A DNA stretch of 33,947 bases from Hyphomicrobiales bacterium (GTDB taxonomy: Bacteria; Pseudomonadota; Alphaproteobacteria; Rhizobiales; Rhizobiaceae), in assembly GCA_900473045.1 (NCBI GenBank), contig UCKS01000035.1, positions 1 to 33,947 of the forward strand, read 5' to 3'. Below, in pieces: positions 24,920-31,672 of this stretch. How positions within the stretch are numbered: position 1 is the stretch's first letter; each line of letters opens with the position of its first letter. Under the pieces are notes generated by a model. The model saw nothing but the letters and a program-made list of their open reading frames with translations, did no database searches and was not told the origin of the DNA. The position numbers and the translations under genes are program-made.

Positions 24920-24972
24920 AGCTGATTATGCTGAAGGTGAAGCTGGAATCCGGATAATCAGCACATCATGCT
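24920..24972. promoter_or_regulatory. Candidate Lrp/AsnC operator between aceE and the regulator gene
   Basis: Two 13-base motifs of the form AGC-N7-GCT stand 40 bases apart, centre to centre: AGCTGATTATGCT (24920-24932) and AGCACATCATGCT (24960-24972). In addition GCTGATTAT (24921-24929) is perfectly inverted as ATAATCAGC (24954-24962). Lrp-type octamers often bind several phased sites, and 40 bases is close to four helical turns. The second motif lies 37 bases before the Lrp start codon, and the first lies 44 bases before aceE. Confidence 0.5.
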
Positions 24973-25009
24973 GCATGGACGAATTTTTTCAGCACGAAAC
25001 GGATCGCAA

Positions 25010-25501
25010 ATGAAACTCGACAGCTTTGACCGCAAAATACTCGCCGAGCTCCAGAAATCGAGCAAACTCACTAACGTTGAGCTCGCCTCCCGAGTTGGGT
25101 TATCTCCATCGCCCTGTCTCGCGCGCGTAAAGGCACTTGAGACCGCAGGCATCATCAAAGATTATGTGGCGCTTTTGGATTCCGAAAAACTTGGGGGAAC
25201 CATCAGCGTGTTCATCCACGTCACGCTCGAACGACAGTCTGAACAGGTCCTTGAAGTTTTTGAAAATACGGTAAGTCGCCTGCCCGAAGTCATGGAGTGC
25301 TATCTGATGTCGGGGGACGCTGATTATCTGCTGCGCGTCGTGGTGCGCGACACGGTTGCCCTGAGGGAGTTCATCCTTGACAAACTTACCCGGACCGCCG
25401 GCGTCGCCAACATCAGATCAAGCTTCGCGTTGAAGCAGGTCAAATACAACACATCTCTCCCGATTGGAGAGCTTTGGCCAGCGACTGGCGCTCAGCGATG
25501 A
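25010..25501 (+). CDS. Lrp/AsnC family transcriptional regulator
   Basis: A 163-residue Lrp/AsnC-type regulator. The N-terminal helix-turn-helix reads MKLDSFDRKILAELQ, then LTNVELASRVGLSPSPCLARVKALE and GIIKDYVALLD. The C-terminal RAM domain (about 70-155) has the VMECYLMSGDADYLLRVVV block seen in ligand-sensing members. The ATG at 25010 gives the family-typical N-terminus and has a weak CGGA seven bases upstream; an ATG at 24968 adds 14 residues with no signal. Divergent from aceE with a short spacer containing symmetric motifs, so it probably controls the pyruvate dehydrogenase operon and itself. The effector may be pyruvate, an amino acid or similar; this is unknown. Confidence 0.92.
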   Translation: MKLDSFDRKILAELQKSSKLTNVELASRVGLSPSPCLARVKALETAGIIKDYVALLDSEKLGGTISVFIHVTLERQSEQVLEVFENTVSRLPEVMECYLMSGDADYLLRVVVRDTVALREFILDKLTRTAGVANIRSSFALKQVKYNTSLPIGELWPATGAQR

Positions 25502-25589
25502 GTTTCTAGCCGCAAGTCCGGTGCGGTCGCGCAAGTGGCTCGCTCACAACCGGTAGACAACGGAGAACTGCCAAGTGAAGGATTCGGCC

Positions 25590-25690
25590 CCATCGCCGCC
25601 CGTGAAGATGAGTATATCGTACGATTCACGCTAAAACGATTCGGTTAAAACTGCTAAGTTCGAGGAGCTTACGACGACGCGTCTTTCATG
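25590..25690 (-). pseudogene. Relic of a GlxA-type (DJ-1/PfpI) domain
   Basis: Read on the minus strand, this stretch gives VVSSSNLAVLTESF, a stop, then RESYDILIFTGGD. This aligns without gaps to residues about 62-89 of the intact GlxA regulator at 28136-29122 (IVSSSGLAVATEAI then RSEPYDTLIFTGGD). The DNA agrees: GTGAAGATGAG and CGAGGAGCTTA are separated by the same 48 bases in both places. The frame is broken by a TAG, no start or HTH domain is present, and similarity fades on both sides. It is therefore a decayed copy. It lies between the convergent Lrp and LysR genes, about 3 kb from the intact gene. Confidence 0.7.
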
Positions 25691-25779
25691 GGGGTACGAA
25701 GTTTGTGCGGGGTATTCTATCCTCGCGCTAGCAATCTGATTGGGTGGAGCCCAGCGCATTTGCCTCGGTAGACTCCTTT

Positions 25780-26679
25780 TCAGGCGGTAAGCAGCGGCGG
25801 GATAATCTTGCGTATCCATTCATGAGCAGGATGACCTTGTGTTCGCTCGTGCCAAAGGAGTTCGATTTGAAAACGCTCCGTCAACCACGGAACGTCAATC
25901 ACTTCCAGCTCGGGTATCCGACCGTTCAACAGACGTCGCGGCACCAAAGCAACGAGTTCGCTAGCAGATACAAGATCCGGCACAACAAGAAAGGATGCTG
26001 CCGACGCGACGACCGTGCGTTGGTGGCCAGACGCACCAAGAGCAGCATCTACGGGCGTTGAGAAGCCCCCGCCAGATGGTGAAACAATTAGCTGTTTGAG
26101 GCTGGCAAGTCCCTCGGCGGTTGCCCCTCTCCTGATTCCTGGATGGCCCTTCCGACCAATGAGGACGTATGTCTCTTCAAACAAATGTTTAGTGTGCAGA
26201 TGTAGGTGGCCCTCTTCCCGGCTGGCAATTGCCAAATCCACCTCGCCGTCAGCAAGCTGTTGCATCATTTTGCTCGGGTTAAGACGATGGACGGCGACGC
26301 GCGCATTCGGCGCTTTTTCTCGCAATTCCAGTATTAGCGGCATGACGACAACAGCTTCGACATAATCAGTACAAGCTATGGCAACGGTTAGTTCGGCTGT
26401 CTCCGGCGAAAAGCTATTGTGCATGCTAACCGTGTTGCGCAGCTGAGCCAGAGCCAATCGTAAGGGCCCCAGTAGATCCAGGGCCCTCGCCGTCGGTGTC
26501 ATTCCGCGATGAGACGGTAGGAGTAGCGGATCTTCGAAAACGTCGCGGAGTCGGTTTAGTTGAGCGCTAAGTGCCGGCTGACTCAGATTCAGTCGCGCCG
26601 CCGCCCTTGTGACGTTTCGCTCAATTAGCAACGCTTCCAAGCTTACCAGTAGATTTAGGTCTATTCGGGTAATGTCCAT
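25780..26679 (-). CDS. LysR family transcriptional regulator, NodD-like
   Basis: A 299-residue LysR regulator. The winged helix-turn-helix is in residues 1-65 (DLNLLVSLEALLIERNVTRAAARLNLSQPALS). The two-lobe effector domain follows from about 90, with the opening LTVAIACTDYVEAVV and DLAIAS typical of the NodD/NahR-like branch. In that branch effectors are often aromatic compounds. I use the ATG at 26679 (MDITRIDLNLL), the family-typical start, although no clear ribosome binding site precedes it; the frame reaches a TTG at 26715. The NmrA-type gene lies upstream on the same strand, 147 bases away. A site of ATC-N9-GAT form upstream of that gene could be its target. Confidence 0.92.
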   Translation of the reverse strand: MDITRIDLNLLVSLEALLIERNVTRAAARLNLSQPALSAQLNRLRDVFEDPLLLPSHRGMTPTARALDLLGPLRLALAQLRNTVSMHNSFSPETAELTVAIACTDYVEAVVVMPLILELREKAPNARVAVHRLNPSKMMQQLADGEVDLAIASREEGHLHLHTKHLFEETYVLIGRKGHPGIRRGATAEGLASLKQLIVSPSGGGFSTPVDAALGASGHQRTVVASAASFLVVPDLVSASELVALVPRRLLNGRIPELEVIDVPWLTERFQIELLWHERTQGHPAHEWIRKIIPPLLTA

Positions 26680-26826
26680 GAAATGATTGTTATGGGAAAA
26701 TCTGGTCGATTTCAAAATTGTTCGAGTATTCCAGTTCTCTCAGCAGATATCGACCGGCCGCTTTGGACGACGGTGCAATAAGAGGCTGGGTTGGCTATAG
26801 CGGTCACATGCCAGAGATGACCAGCG

Positions 26827-27789
26827 TTAAGAGGAAGCTCCTTTCAGGCCGAACCCCTTCTTTTGCCCGTCCCACCCGGTCACTTTCAAAAATTGCTCCC
26901 AGTTGAGGGTAGCCTTGTTGATATTCCGGCTCCATTCAAGGTCGCGATCCGAACGGAAGAAACCATGTTTCACCGCGTATTCAACCATACCCATCGTCTC
27001 GTGCACGAATTCGCTGCTGAAATGCGGGAAATTCTTGTGAAATTCCTCGAATGTATGCGCCGGCGCATACGCTGCCTTTTGTCCGCTTACCCGATTGAAG
27101 GTCTCTACCATTTCTGCTGGTGAGATAATGTCGCCGACTACCGGCATCGTTTTTCCAACATACGCGTCTGGATGATCAAATATCTCAAGGACAGCTGGGC
27201 CTGTAGCGGTTAACGGATCAACAAATGGCGCACGAAAATGCTCGGGTAAGTATATGGGGAATATCAGCGTGTCCCCATCCCTGCGCGGAGGGTAGTATTC
27301 GAGAAGGTTAGTGTAGAAGAATGCCATCTCAATGAAAGAGCTCTTTATCGGAAGGTCGTCGATGTATGCCTGTACCCTCGCTTTTTCCGTAAAATGCCGG
27401 GCGACTATTTTCGAGGAACTGATCTTGTCGACATTCTCCAGGGTACTAAACACGGCGTGTTGGACGCCCGCCTGCACTACCGCATCGGCCATTTCCTTGC
27501 CTATGTCGAACTCCGTTGTCTCAGGGGGCACGGTTCCGGGTGTCACCAAGAAGGCCCCGTATGAGCCTTGGAAAGCTTTAACGAAATCGTTTCTACGGCC
27601 TCCATTGAGTGGAACGGAGATAAGTTCAGCGCCTGCTGCCGCCAAATTTTTCGCTTCAAGGGAGTCGATGTTTCCGGTCAGGGCGCGGACCCGATAGCGG
27701 TTGCTTTGGAGAAGGGAGTGAGCGACGCTCCTGCCCTGCTTGCTCAGGCTACCGACGATTGCGATGATGGGTTTGTCTTCAATAGACAT
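26827..27789 (-). CDS. NmrA/HSCARG-type NAD(P)-binding protein
   Basis: A 320-residue atypical SDR of the NmrA branch. The N-terminal Rossmann fold has IAIVGSLSKQGRSVAHSLL (about 8-26) in place of the usual GATGxxG, then FLVTPG and a FSTLENV segment. The C-terminal part (PFVDPLTATGPAVLEIFD, YVGKTMPVVGD, SPAEMVETFNRVSG) is typical of NmrA-like proteins. There is no YxxxK active site, so it is likely an NADP(H) sensor or an isoflavone-reductase-like reductase. The ATG at 27789 has GAGGA eight bases upstream; the frame extends to 27840. Upstream of a NodD-like LysR gene on the same strand, so the pair may be co-regulated. Confidence 0.88.
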   Translation of the reverse strand: MSIEDKPIIAIVGSLSKQGRSVAHSLLQSNRYRVRALTGNIDSLEAKNLAAAGAELISVPLNGGRRNDFVKAFQGSYGAFLVTPGTVPPETTEFDIGKEMADAVVQAGVQHAVFSTLENVDKISSSKIVARHFTEKARVQAYIDDLPIKSSFIEMAFFYTNLLEYYPPRRDGDTLIFPIYLPEHFRAPFVDPLTATGPAVLEIFDHPDAYVGKTMPVVGDIISPAEMVETFNRVSGQKAAYAPAHTFEEFHKNFPHFSSEFVHETMGMVEYAVKHGFFRSDRDLEWSRNINKATLNWEQFLKVTGWDGQKKGFGLKGASS

Positions 27790-28135
27790 GTCAATTTTCC
27801 TCTTCTGATGTAGCGGCCATATCGAGACAAGTGACCGCACGATAAAATCGCGGGATCAGGACTATTTGTGAAATCGATTGATGTTTGTGATCCTATCCAT
27901 CTGGGTGATAGTTGACAGGAATTTTCGTTGGTTTGCCTTTCGGCTCCGGGCGGCTGCGTCCAGATCCGATGTCTTCGGTTCGCGCGCCTATCTCACTGAA
28001 CGAAGGACATGGCAAAGCAGCGGTCGTCGAGAAATCTGACACAGGTCAATGTGGGCCGAGTTGGCTTGAAGGAACGAATCAGTCATTTCGACCATTCGTG
28101 ACGAATACTCAAGCTAAGCCGCCCCTCCCCGCTTA
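27790..28135. other. Intergenic stretch upstream of the NmrA-type gene
   Basis: No gene is supported here; the plus-strand frame at 27912-28142 has no ribosome binding site or recognisable product. It holds the upstream region of the NmrA-type gene, including the LysR-type motif described at 27893-27911. Confidence 0.5.
27893..27911. promoter_or_regulatory. LysR-type (nod-box-like) site upstream of the NmrA gene
   Basis: CTATC-N9-GATAG is a perfect 5-base dyad containing ATC-N9-GAT, the core motif of nod boxes and a form of the T-N11-A LysR consensus. It lies about 105 bases before the NmrA-type start. The neighbouring LysR protein is NodD-like. A single dyad of this size can arise by chance. 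Confidence 0.45.
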
Positions 28136-29122
28136 TCATTGAGACGCCGTACGTCTTAGGCTTTGAGGGGGATGTCCGAAGATTCTAACAAATGCCCGTC
28201 GCATTCTCTCTGGATCGCTGAAGCCGACATGACGAGCTATAACCTCAATCGGCTCGACCCCTCGCTCGACTCGGACGCGGGCTACCTCAGCTCTTAAACG
28301 CTCCACAGCTTTGGCAGGGGTTTCCCCGGTTTCCGCCAGGAACGACCGCCCGAATTGCCGTGGACTGAGATGTGCCACGTCCGCGAGGCGCTCAGTCGAG
28401 AGTGTTTCCGTTAAATGTTCTCGCATGTAGGTTAGGACCGTCCGAATGCGATCAGAAGCAGGTTCCATGTCAAGCATCGCAGAGAACTGCGACTGACCGC
28501 CAGGACGGCGGTGGTAGACGACAAGCATCCTGGCAACGTCTTTTGAAATCTCAACTCCCAAATCCTCCTCGATCATCGCCAAGGCGAGATCAATGCCTGT
28601 AGTCACGCCCGCCGACGTCCAGACGTCGCCATCTTTTATAAAGATGCGATCTCCATCGACTTTGATCTTGGGAAACATTCGCTGAAGCTGTGTAACGTGT
28701 CTCCAGTGGGTCGTGGCGCGACGCCCATTCAAAAGACCTGTGGCAGCTAATAGGAATGCGCCGGTACAGACACTTGCAATCCGCCGCGCTGTCCGCGCAC
28801 TCTCCCCAATGGGGCCATCGATCGCGAACTCTAACTCTGCGGGATTAGCAAGCACGTCCCCCCCGGTGAAGATGAGGGTATCATATGGCTCGGACCGGAT
28901 CGCTTCAGTTGCAACCGCCAAACCCGAGGAGCTTACAATGAGCCCCCCGTCGCGCGAAACCACGTGAAGGTTATAGGGGCCGTACCCATGCTGCCTCGCC
29001 GCATTTTCAAACGCAGAGAGCGGTCCGCTCAAGTCCTGAATCTGAAACCGGGAATATACGTAGAACGCGATGTCTCTAGTAATCGCGGTTTTCTCATCGT
29101 CAAATTGGGCGAGCATGTTCAT
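28136..29122 (-). CDS. GlxA family transcriptional regulator (DJ-1/PfpI + AraC HTH), second
   Basis: A 328-residue regulator with an N-terminal DJ-1/PfpI domain (about 15-205) and a C-terminal AraC-type DNA-binding region (about 225-325). The elbow SVCTGAF is around Cys119, preceded by YDTLIFTGGD and followed by RATTHWRH. HTH blocks are LSTERLADVAHLSPRQFGRSF and the closing VGFSDPERMRRAFVRIFG. The ATG at 29122 (MNMLAQF) has GGAAAG nine bases upstream; the frame extends to 29242, but that part is not family-like. It lies at the 3' side of a divergent intergenic region, with two small membrane protein genes on the other strand. A decayed partial copy lies at 25590-25690. Confidence 0.92.
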   Translation of the reverse strand: MNMLAQFDDEKTAITRDIAFYVYSRFQIQDLSGPLSAFENAARQHGYGPYNLHVVSRDGGLIVSSSGLAVATEAIRSEPYDTLIFTGGDVLANPAELEFAIDGPIGESARTARRIASVCTGAFLLAATGLLNGRRATTHWRHVTQLQRMFPKIKVDGDRIFIKDGDVWTSAGVTTGIDLALAMIEEDLGVEISKDVARMLVVYHRRPGGQSQFSAMLDMEPASDRIRTVLTYMREHLTETLSTERLADVAHLSPRQFGRSFLAETGETPAKAVERLRAEVARVRVERGVEPIEVIARHVGFSDPERMRRAFVRIFGHPPQSLRRTASQ

Positions 29123-29479
29123 GTCGTGACTTTCCGCGGGCGTGTACTCAGGGGAGATAATCGATCTCTGTCCTAACACAATAGTTCCAGAATCACCTTG
29201 CAGTATGGCCAGAAATAAGGGAAGTGCGTCGTTTTCACACATGAAGTTATGCCGCAGAAATTGGGGGTTGCTTTGTCGGACCCGTCCTCATCAATCTTTG
29301 ACTACCATCGCAGCCAGAATAAGTGGCTCAATATGAGGGATGTGCGTCATTTTTTTTCGCACCACGTTGAACTACGTTGCCTTGGTGTCGGAGTGACGTC
29401 CTACTCCGAATGAGCGGCCAGAATGCTTGCATTCGACGGTTTACGTTACGTCATAGAAAGTCGTGAAGTGGTGTCCCTT
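29123..29479. other. Divergent intergenic region between the second GlxA gene and the DUF3817 gene
   Basis: No gene is supported. The region should hold two divergent promoters. A short direct repeat GTGCGTC-N-TTTT occurs at 29224-29235 and 29342-29353. The second copy forms a GTGCG...CGCAC hairpin around a run of eight T. Either could be a regulator site, but nothing decides it. Confidence 0.4.
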
Positions 29480-29794
29480 ATGAACCGAACAGAAGAAGCT
29501 GATCAACTTCGTAAGATGCGCGTGGTTTCACAATTTGAGGGGACGACGCTGATATTGTTAGTGTTCATCGCCGTGCCGCTGAAACATCTCATGGGCCTAT
29601 CAACGGCAACTGCAGTCATGGGGCCAATCCATGGCATTGCGTTCGTCTTCTATATTTGGATGCTAATTCAAACGCTCTCGAGTCTTGACTTCAGCAAGGC
29701 GGACGCTGCCTGGATGATCTTGGCAGCCTTTGTTCCTTTTGGCGGTTTCCTTAGCGGGCGCGCCCTAGCGCGCCGTCAAGCATTTTTACGGTGA
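29480..29794 (+). CDS. DUF3817 family small membrane protein
   Basis: A 104-residue protein with three hydrophobic segments, matching the DUF3817 pattern: an N-terminal FEGTTLILLVFIAVPLKHLMG, then GPIHGIAFVFYIW, and a final segment with PFGGF. It is an inner-membrane protein of unknown function. The ATG at 29480 is chosen on family grounds; upstream bases show no clear ribosome binding site and the frame continues to 29423. Its stop overlaps the next frame (GTGA), so it is probably translationally coupled to the CopD/HemJ-like gene that follows. Confidence 0.82.
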   Translation: MNRTEEADQLRKMRVVSQFEGTTLILLVFIAVPLKHLMGLSTATAVMGPIHGIAFVFYIWMLIQTLSSLDFSKADAAWMILAAFVPFGGFLSGRALARRQAFLR

Positions 29795-29799
29795 ATGCT

Positions 29800-30219
29800 A
29801 TGGATTATCTCTGGTTCAAAGCTTTTCATATCATAGCGGTGACGACATGGATTGGGGGAATGCTGACAGTCGCAGGAACGACATCAGCATCCTCAAGCCT
29901 TCCTGATGAAGCTGCACGAGCCCAATTTTTTTCTCGCATCAGAGAATGGGATCGGCGCGTAACTACGCCAGCGATGTTAGCTGTGTGGGTATTAGGACTA
30001 ATCCTGGCTGTCACTGGGCATTTGTTCCCTCAGCCATGGCTGCTCGCAAAGATCGCATTGGTGCTCGCGTTATCCGCTCTACACGGGATGCTGTCTGGTC
30101 GCCTGCGCCGTCTTGCCACTGGTGAGTTGCTTAAAAGCGGGACACTCCCGTTGGGCGAGGCAGCGATTGTCATCACGGTATCCCTCGTCGTGCTTCTTGT
30201 GGTCGTAAGGCCTTTTTAA
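29800..30219 (+). CDS. CopD/HemJ-like small membrane protein
   Basis: A 139-residue protein with about four transmembrane segments. The start MDYLWFKAFHIIAVTTWIGGML and the segment PWLLAKIALVLALSALHGML resemble HemJ-type (UPF0093) and CopD-domain proteins, which share a conserved His in the first helix and a Lys in the third. True HemJ oxidises protoporphyrinogen, but this protein diverges elsewhere, so the call stays at family level. The ATG at 29800 has GGTGA five bases upstream; a GTG at 29791 that overlaps the previous stop is an alternative. Paired with the DUF3817 gene. Confidence 0.78.
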   Translation: MDYLWFKAFHIIAVTTWIGGMLTVAGTTSASSSLPDEAARAQFFSRIREWDRRVTTPAMLAVWVLGLILAVTGHLFPQPWLLAKIALVLALSALHGMLSGRLRRLATGELLKSGTLPLGEAAIVITVSLVVLLVVVRPF

Positions 30220-30365
30220 GAAGACAATAGTCGGCAACGACCGCGATGGGTTTAGGAAAACCGACGTTGTGCAAGCTTCGTTTTATCGGAAGATTGCCTG
30301 CGGTGCCGAGTGCCTCTGTGCCACCTGCCGGGCCGCATGCTGAACCCGACAACCAAACTGCGCGA

Positions 30366-30396
30366 TCAAAGACCTTCTTTGAGGAGCGTGCGCTCC
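30366..30396. repeat. Two adjacent dyads upstream of the SDR gene
   Basis: TCAAAGA-CCT-TCTTTGA (30366-30382) is a perfect 7-bp inverted repeat with a 3-base centre, followed at once by GGAGCG-TG-CGCTCC (30383-30396), a perfect 6-bp one. They lie about 86-116 bases before the SDR start at 30482. The first has operator-like geometry; the second could be a hairpin in the leader. Confidence 0.45.
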
Positions 30397-30481
30397 GCAG
30401 CCGTCATCTTTGAATGGCAGACAAGAAAACCATGAACGAAAGCGGCTAACAACTCCGCCGAATGTCAATAAAGGACCTTCC

Positions 30482-31228
30482 ATGAGACTTGCAAACAAGA
30501 CAGCTCTGATAACCGGTGGGACAAGCGGAATTGGCCTGGCGACTGCCAGACTTTTTGTCGCTGAAGGTGCGCGCGTCGCGGTAACCGGACGTAATGAGTC
30601 GACGTTCGCTGCGGTGCAGACTGACCTAGGAGAGAAAGCTCTTGTTCTCAAGGGCGACGTAAGATCTATGGACGACATGCGCGCGGTCGCTACTCAAATA
30701 CAAGAAAGCTTCGGCGGCCTTGATGTCGTATTCGCAAATGCCGGACACGCTTTCCCGTCGCCGATAGATAAGGTCAACAATGACCTTTACAATGAAATCA
30801 TGGACATCAATGTGAAAGGAACCGTGGTCACTCTACAAGCCGTCCTACCTCAGTTACGTGAGGGTGCTTCCTTCATAATGAACACGTCGTTCACGGCACA
30901 GACTGGCAAGCATGGAATTTCATTAACGGCGGCGGCAAAGGCAGCGCTTCGTTCCCTTGCACGAAGCTGGTCGTTTGAATTCCTTGGTCGTAAGATACGT
31001 TTTAATGCAATTGCACCCGGCGCAATTGATACGCCCCTCGTCAGTAAGTGGGGCATATCCGATGAAGAGGTCCATCAGCTGAAAAGTGAGTTGGCCGAGT
31101 TCATCCCATTAGGTCATTTGGGCAGGGCCAAGGATATTGCCTTCGCAGCGCTCTACCTCGCCAGCGACGAGTCCTCTTATGTCGTCGGAACGGAGCTTGT
31201 TGTGGACGGAGGAGCCTCGCAACTCTAA
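30482..31228 (+). CDS. SDR family oxidoreductase lacking the catalytic tyrosine
   Basis: A 248-residue classical SDR by layout: TGGTSGIG at 11-18, Arg37 (TGR) favouring NADP, NAG at 86-88, Asn110, a Ser near 136 (NTSF), a PGAIDTP block and a C-terminal DGG. The active-site Tyr is missing: the segment reads ISLTAAAKAAL, which puts Thr149 where Tyr should be, four residues before Lys153. The codon is ACG and the surrounding frame is intact. It may be catalytically weak, use another residue, or act as a binding protein. The ATG at 30482 has AAGGA six bases upstream; the frame extends to 30410. Neighbours are a CopD-like gene upstream and a convergent MFS gene downstream. Confidence 0.88.
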   Translation: MRLANKTALITGGTSGIGLATARLFVAEGARVAVTGRNESTFAAVQTDLGEKALVLKGDVRSMDDMRAVATQIQESFGGLDVVFANAGHAFPSPIDKVNNDLYNEIMDINVKGTVVTLQAVLPQLREGASFIMNTSFTAQTGKHGISLTAAAKAALRSLARSWSFEFLGRKIRFNAIAPGAIDTPLVSKWGISDEEVHQLKSELAEFIPLGHLGRAKDIAFAALYLASDESSYVVGTELVVDGGASQL

Positions 31229-31672
31229 ACCCAAGGTGTTGGTGCGAGGAGGTGCAGACGGTAACGTTCATCTCGGATGAAGGCCGCAGGCTAGGCGCTC
31301 GCTCTTGGGCCGTCATGCCAGATGACCTTCATCAGACCACCCTCACGCCCCCCGGCCCACAAATAGGTGGGCGGAGGACGGGACGATCTTCGTTCCGGCC
31401 AATGGCTCGGTCCATGTCACGTTCTACGCCTTGAGGAATGGTTCGAGGCATGTATCGACCGAATGAAACAAGCTGACCAATGAGTACCCAAGAGGGCGCT
31501 TGCAGCGCTCAGCGGGCCGAAGAGCGTCCCGACCCCGATGCGCCAAAGTCGGCTAACGGGCGGAATGGGTCACCATTCCGCGGTCCCGCTGATGTCACCT
31601 GAGGCGCGATGCCGCAAGTGAGGTATCGCGCCGAAGGGTAAGACCTCCGAGATGAGGGCGCATCTCTCAATG
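31229..31672. other. Intergenic stretch with strong hairpins, no supported gene
   Basis: This lies between the convergent SDR and MFS genes. GCGGAATGG-GTCA-CCATTCCGC (31560-31581) is a perfect 9-bp hairpin, and GGCGCGAT with ATCGCGCC (31603-31632) an 8-bp one with a 14-base loop. Neither has a T run on either strand. A short plus-strand frame around 31370-31470 looks codon-like but matches no family I know. Confidence 0.45.
31560..31632. terminator. Hairpin pair downstream of the convergent MFS and SDR genes
   Basis: The two perfect inverted repeats (9-bp stem, 4-base loop; 8-bp stem, 14-base loop) begin about 40 bases after the MFS stop on the minus strand. They could end or protect either transcript, but without a U tract a canonical intrinsic terminator is not shown; REP-like elements are an alternative. 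Confidence 0.4.

Noticed and set aside
31252..31434. A 60-residue plus-strand frame with AVMPDDLH, suggestive of an IS200-like or REP-associated transposase
   Set aside because: The resemblance to the VMPDHxH motif is a few residues only and the catalytic context is absent.
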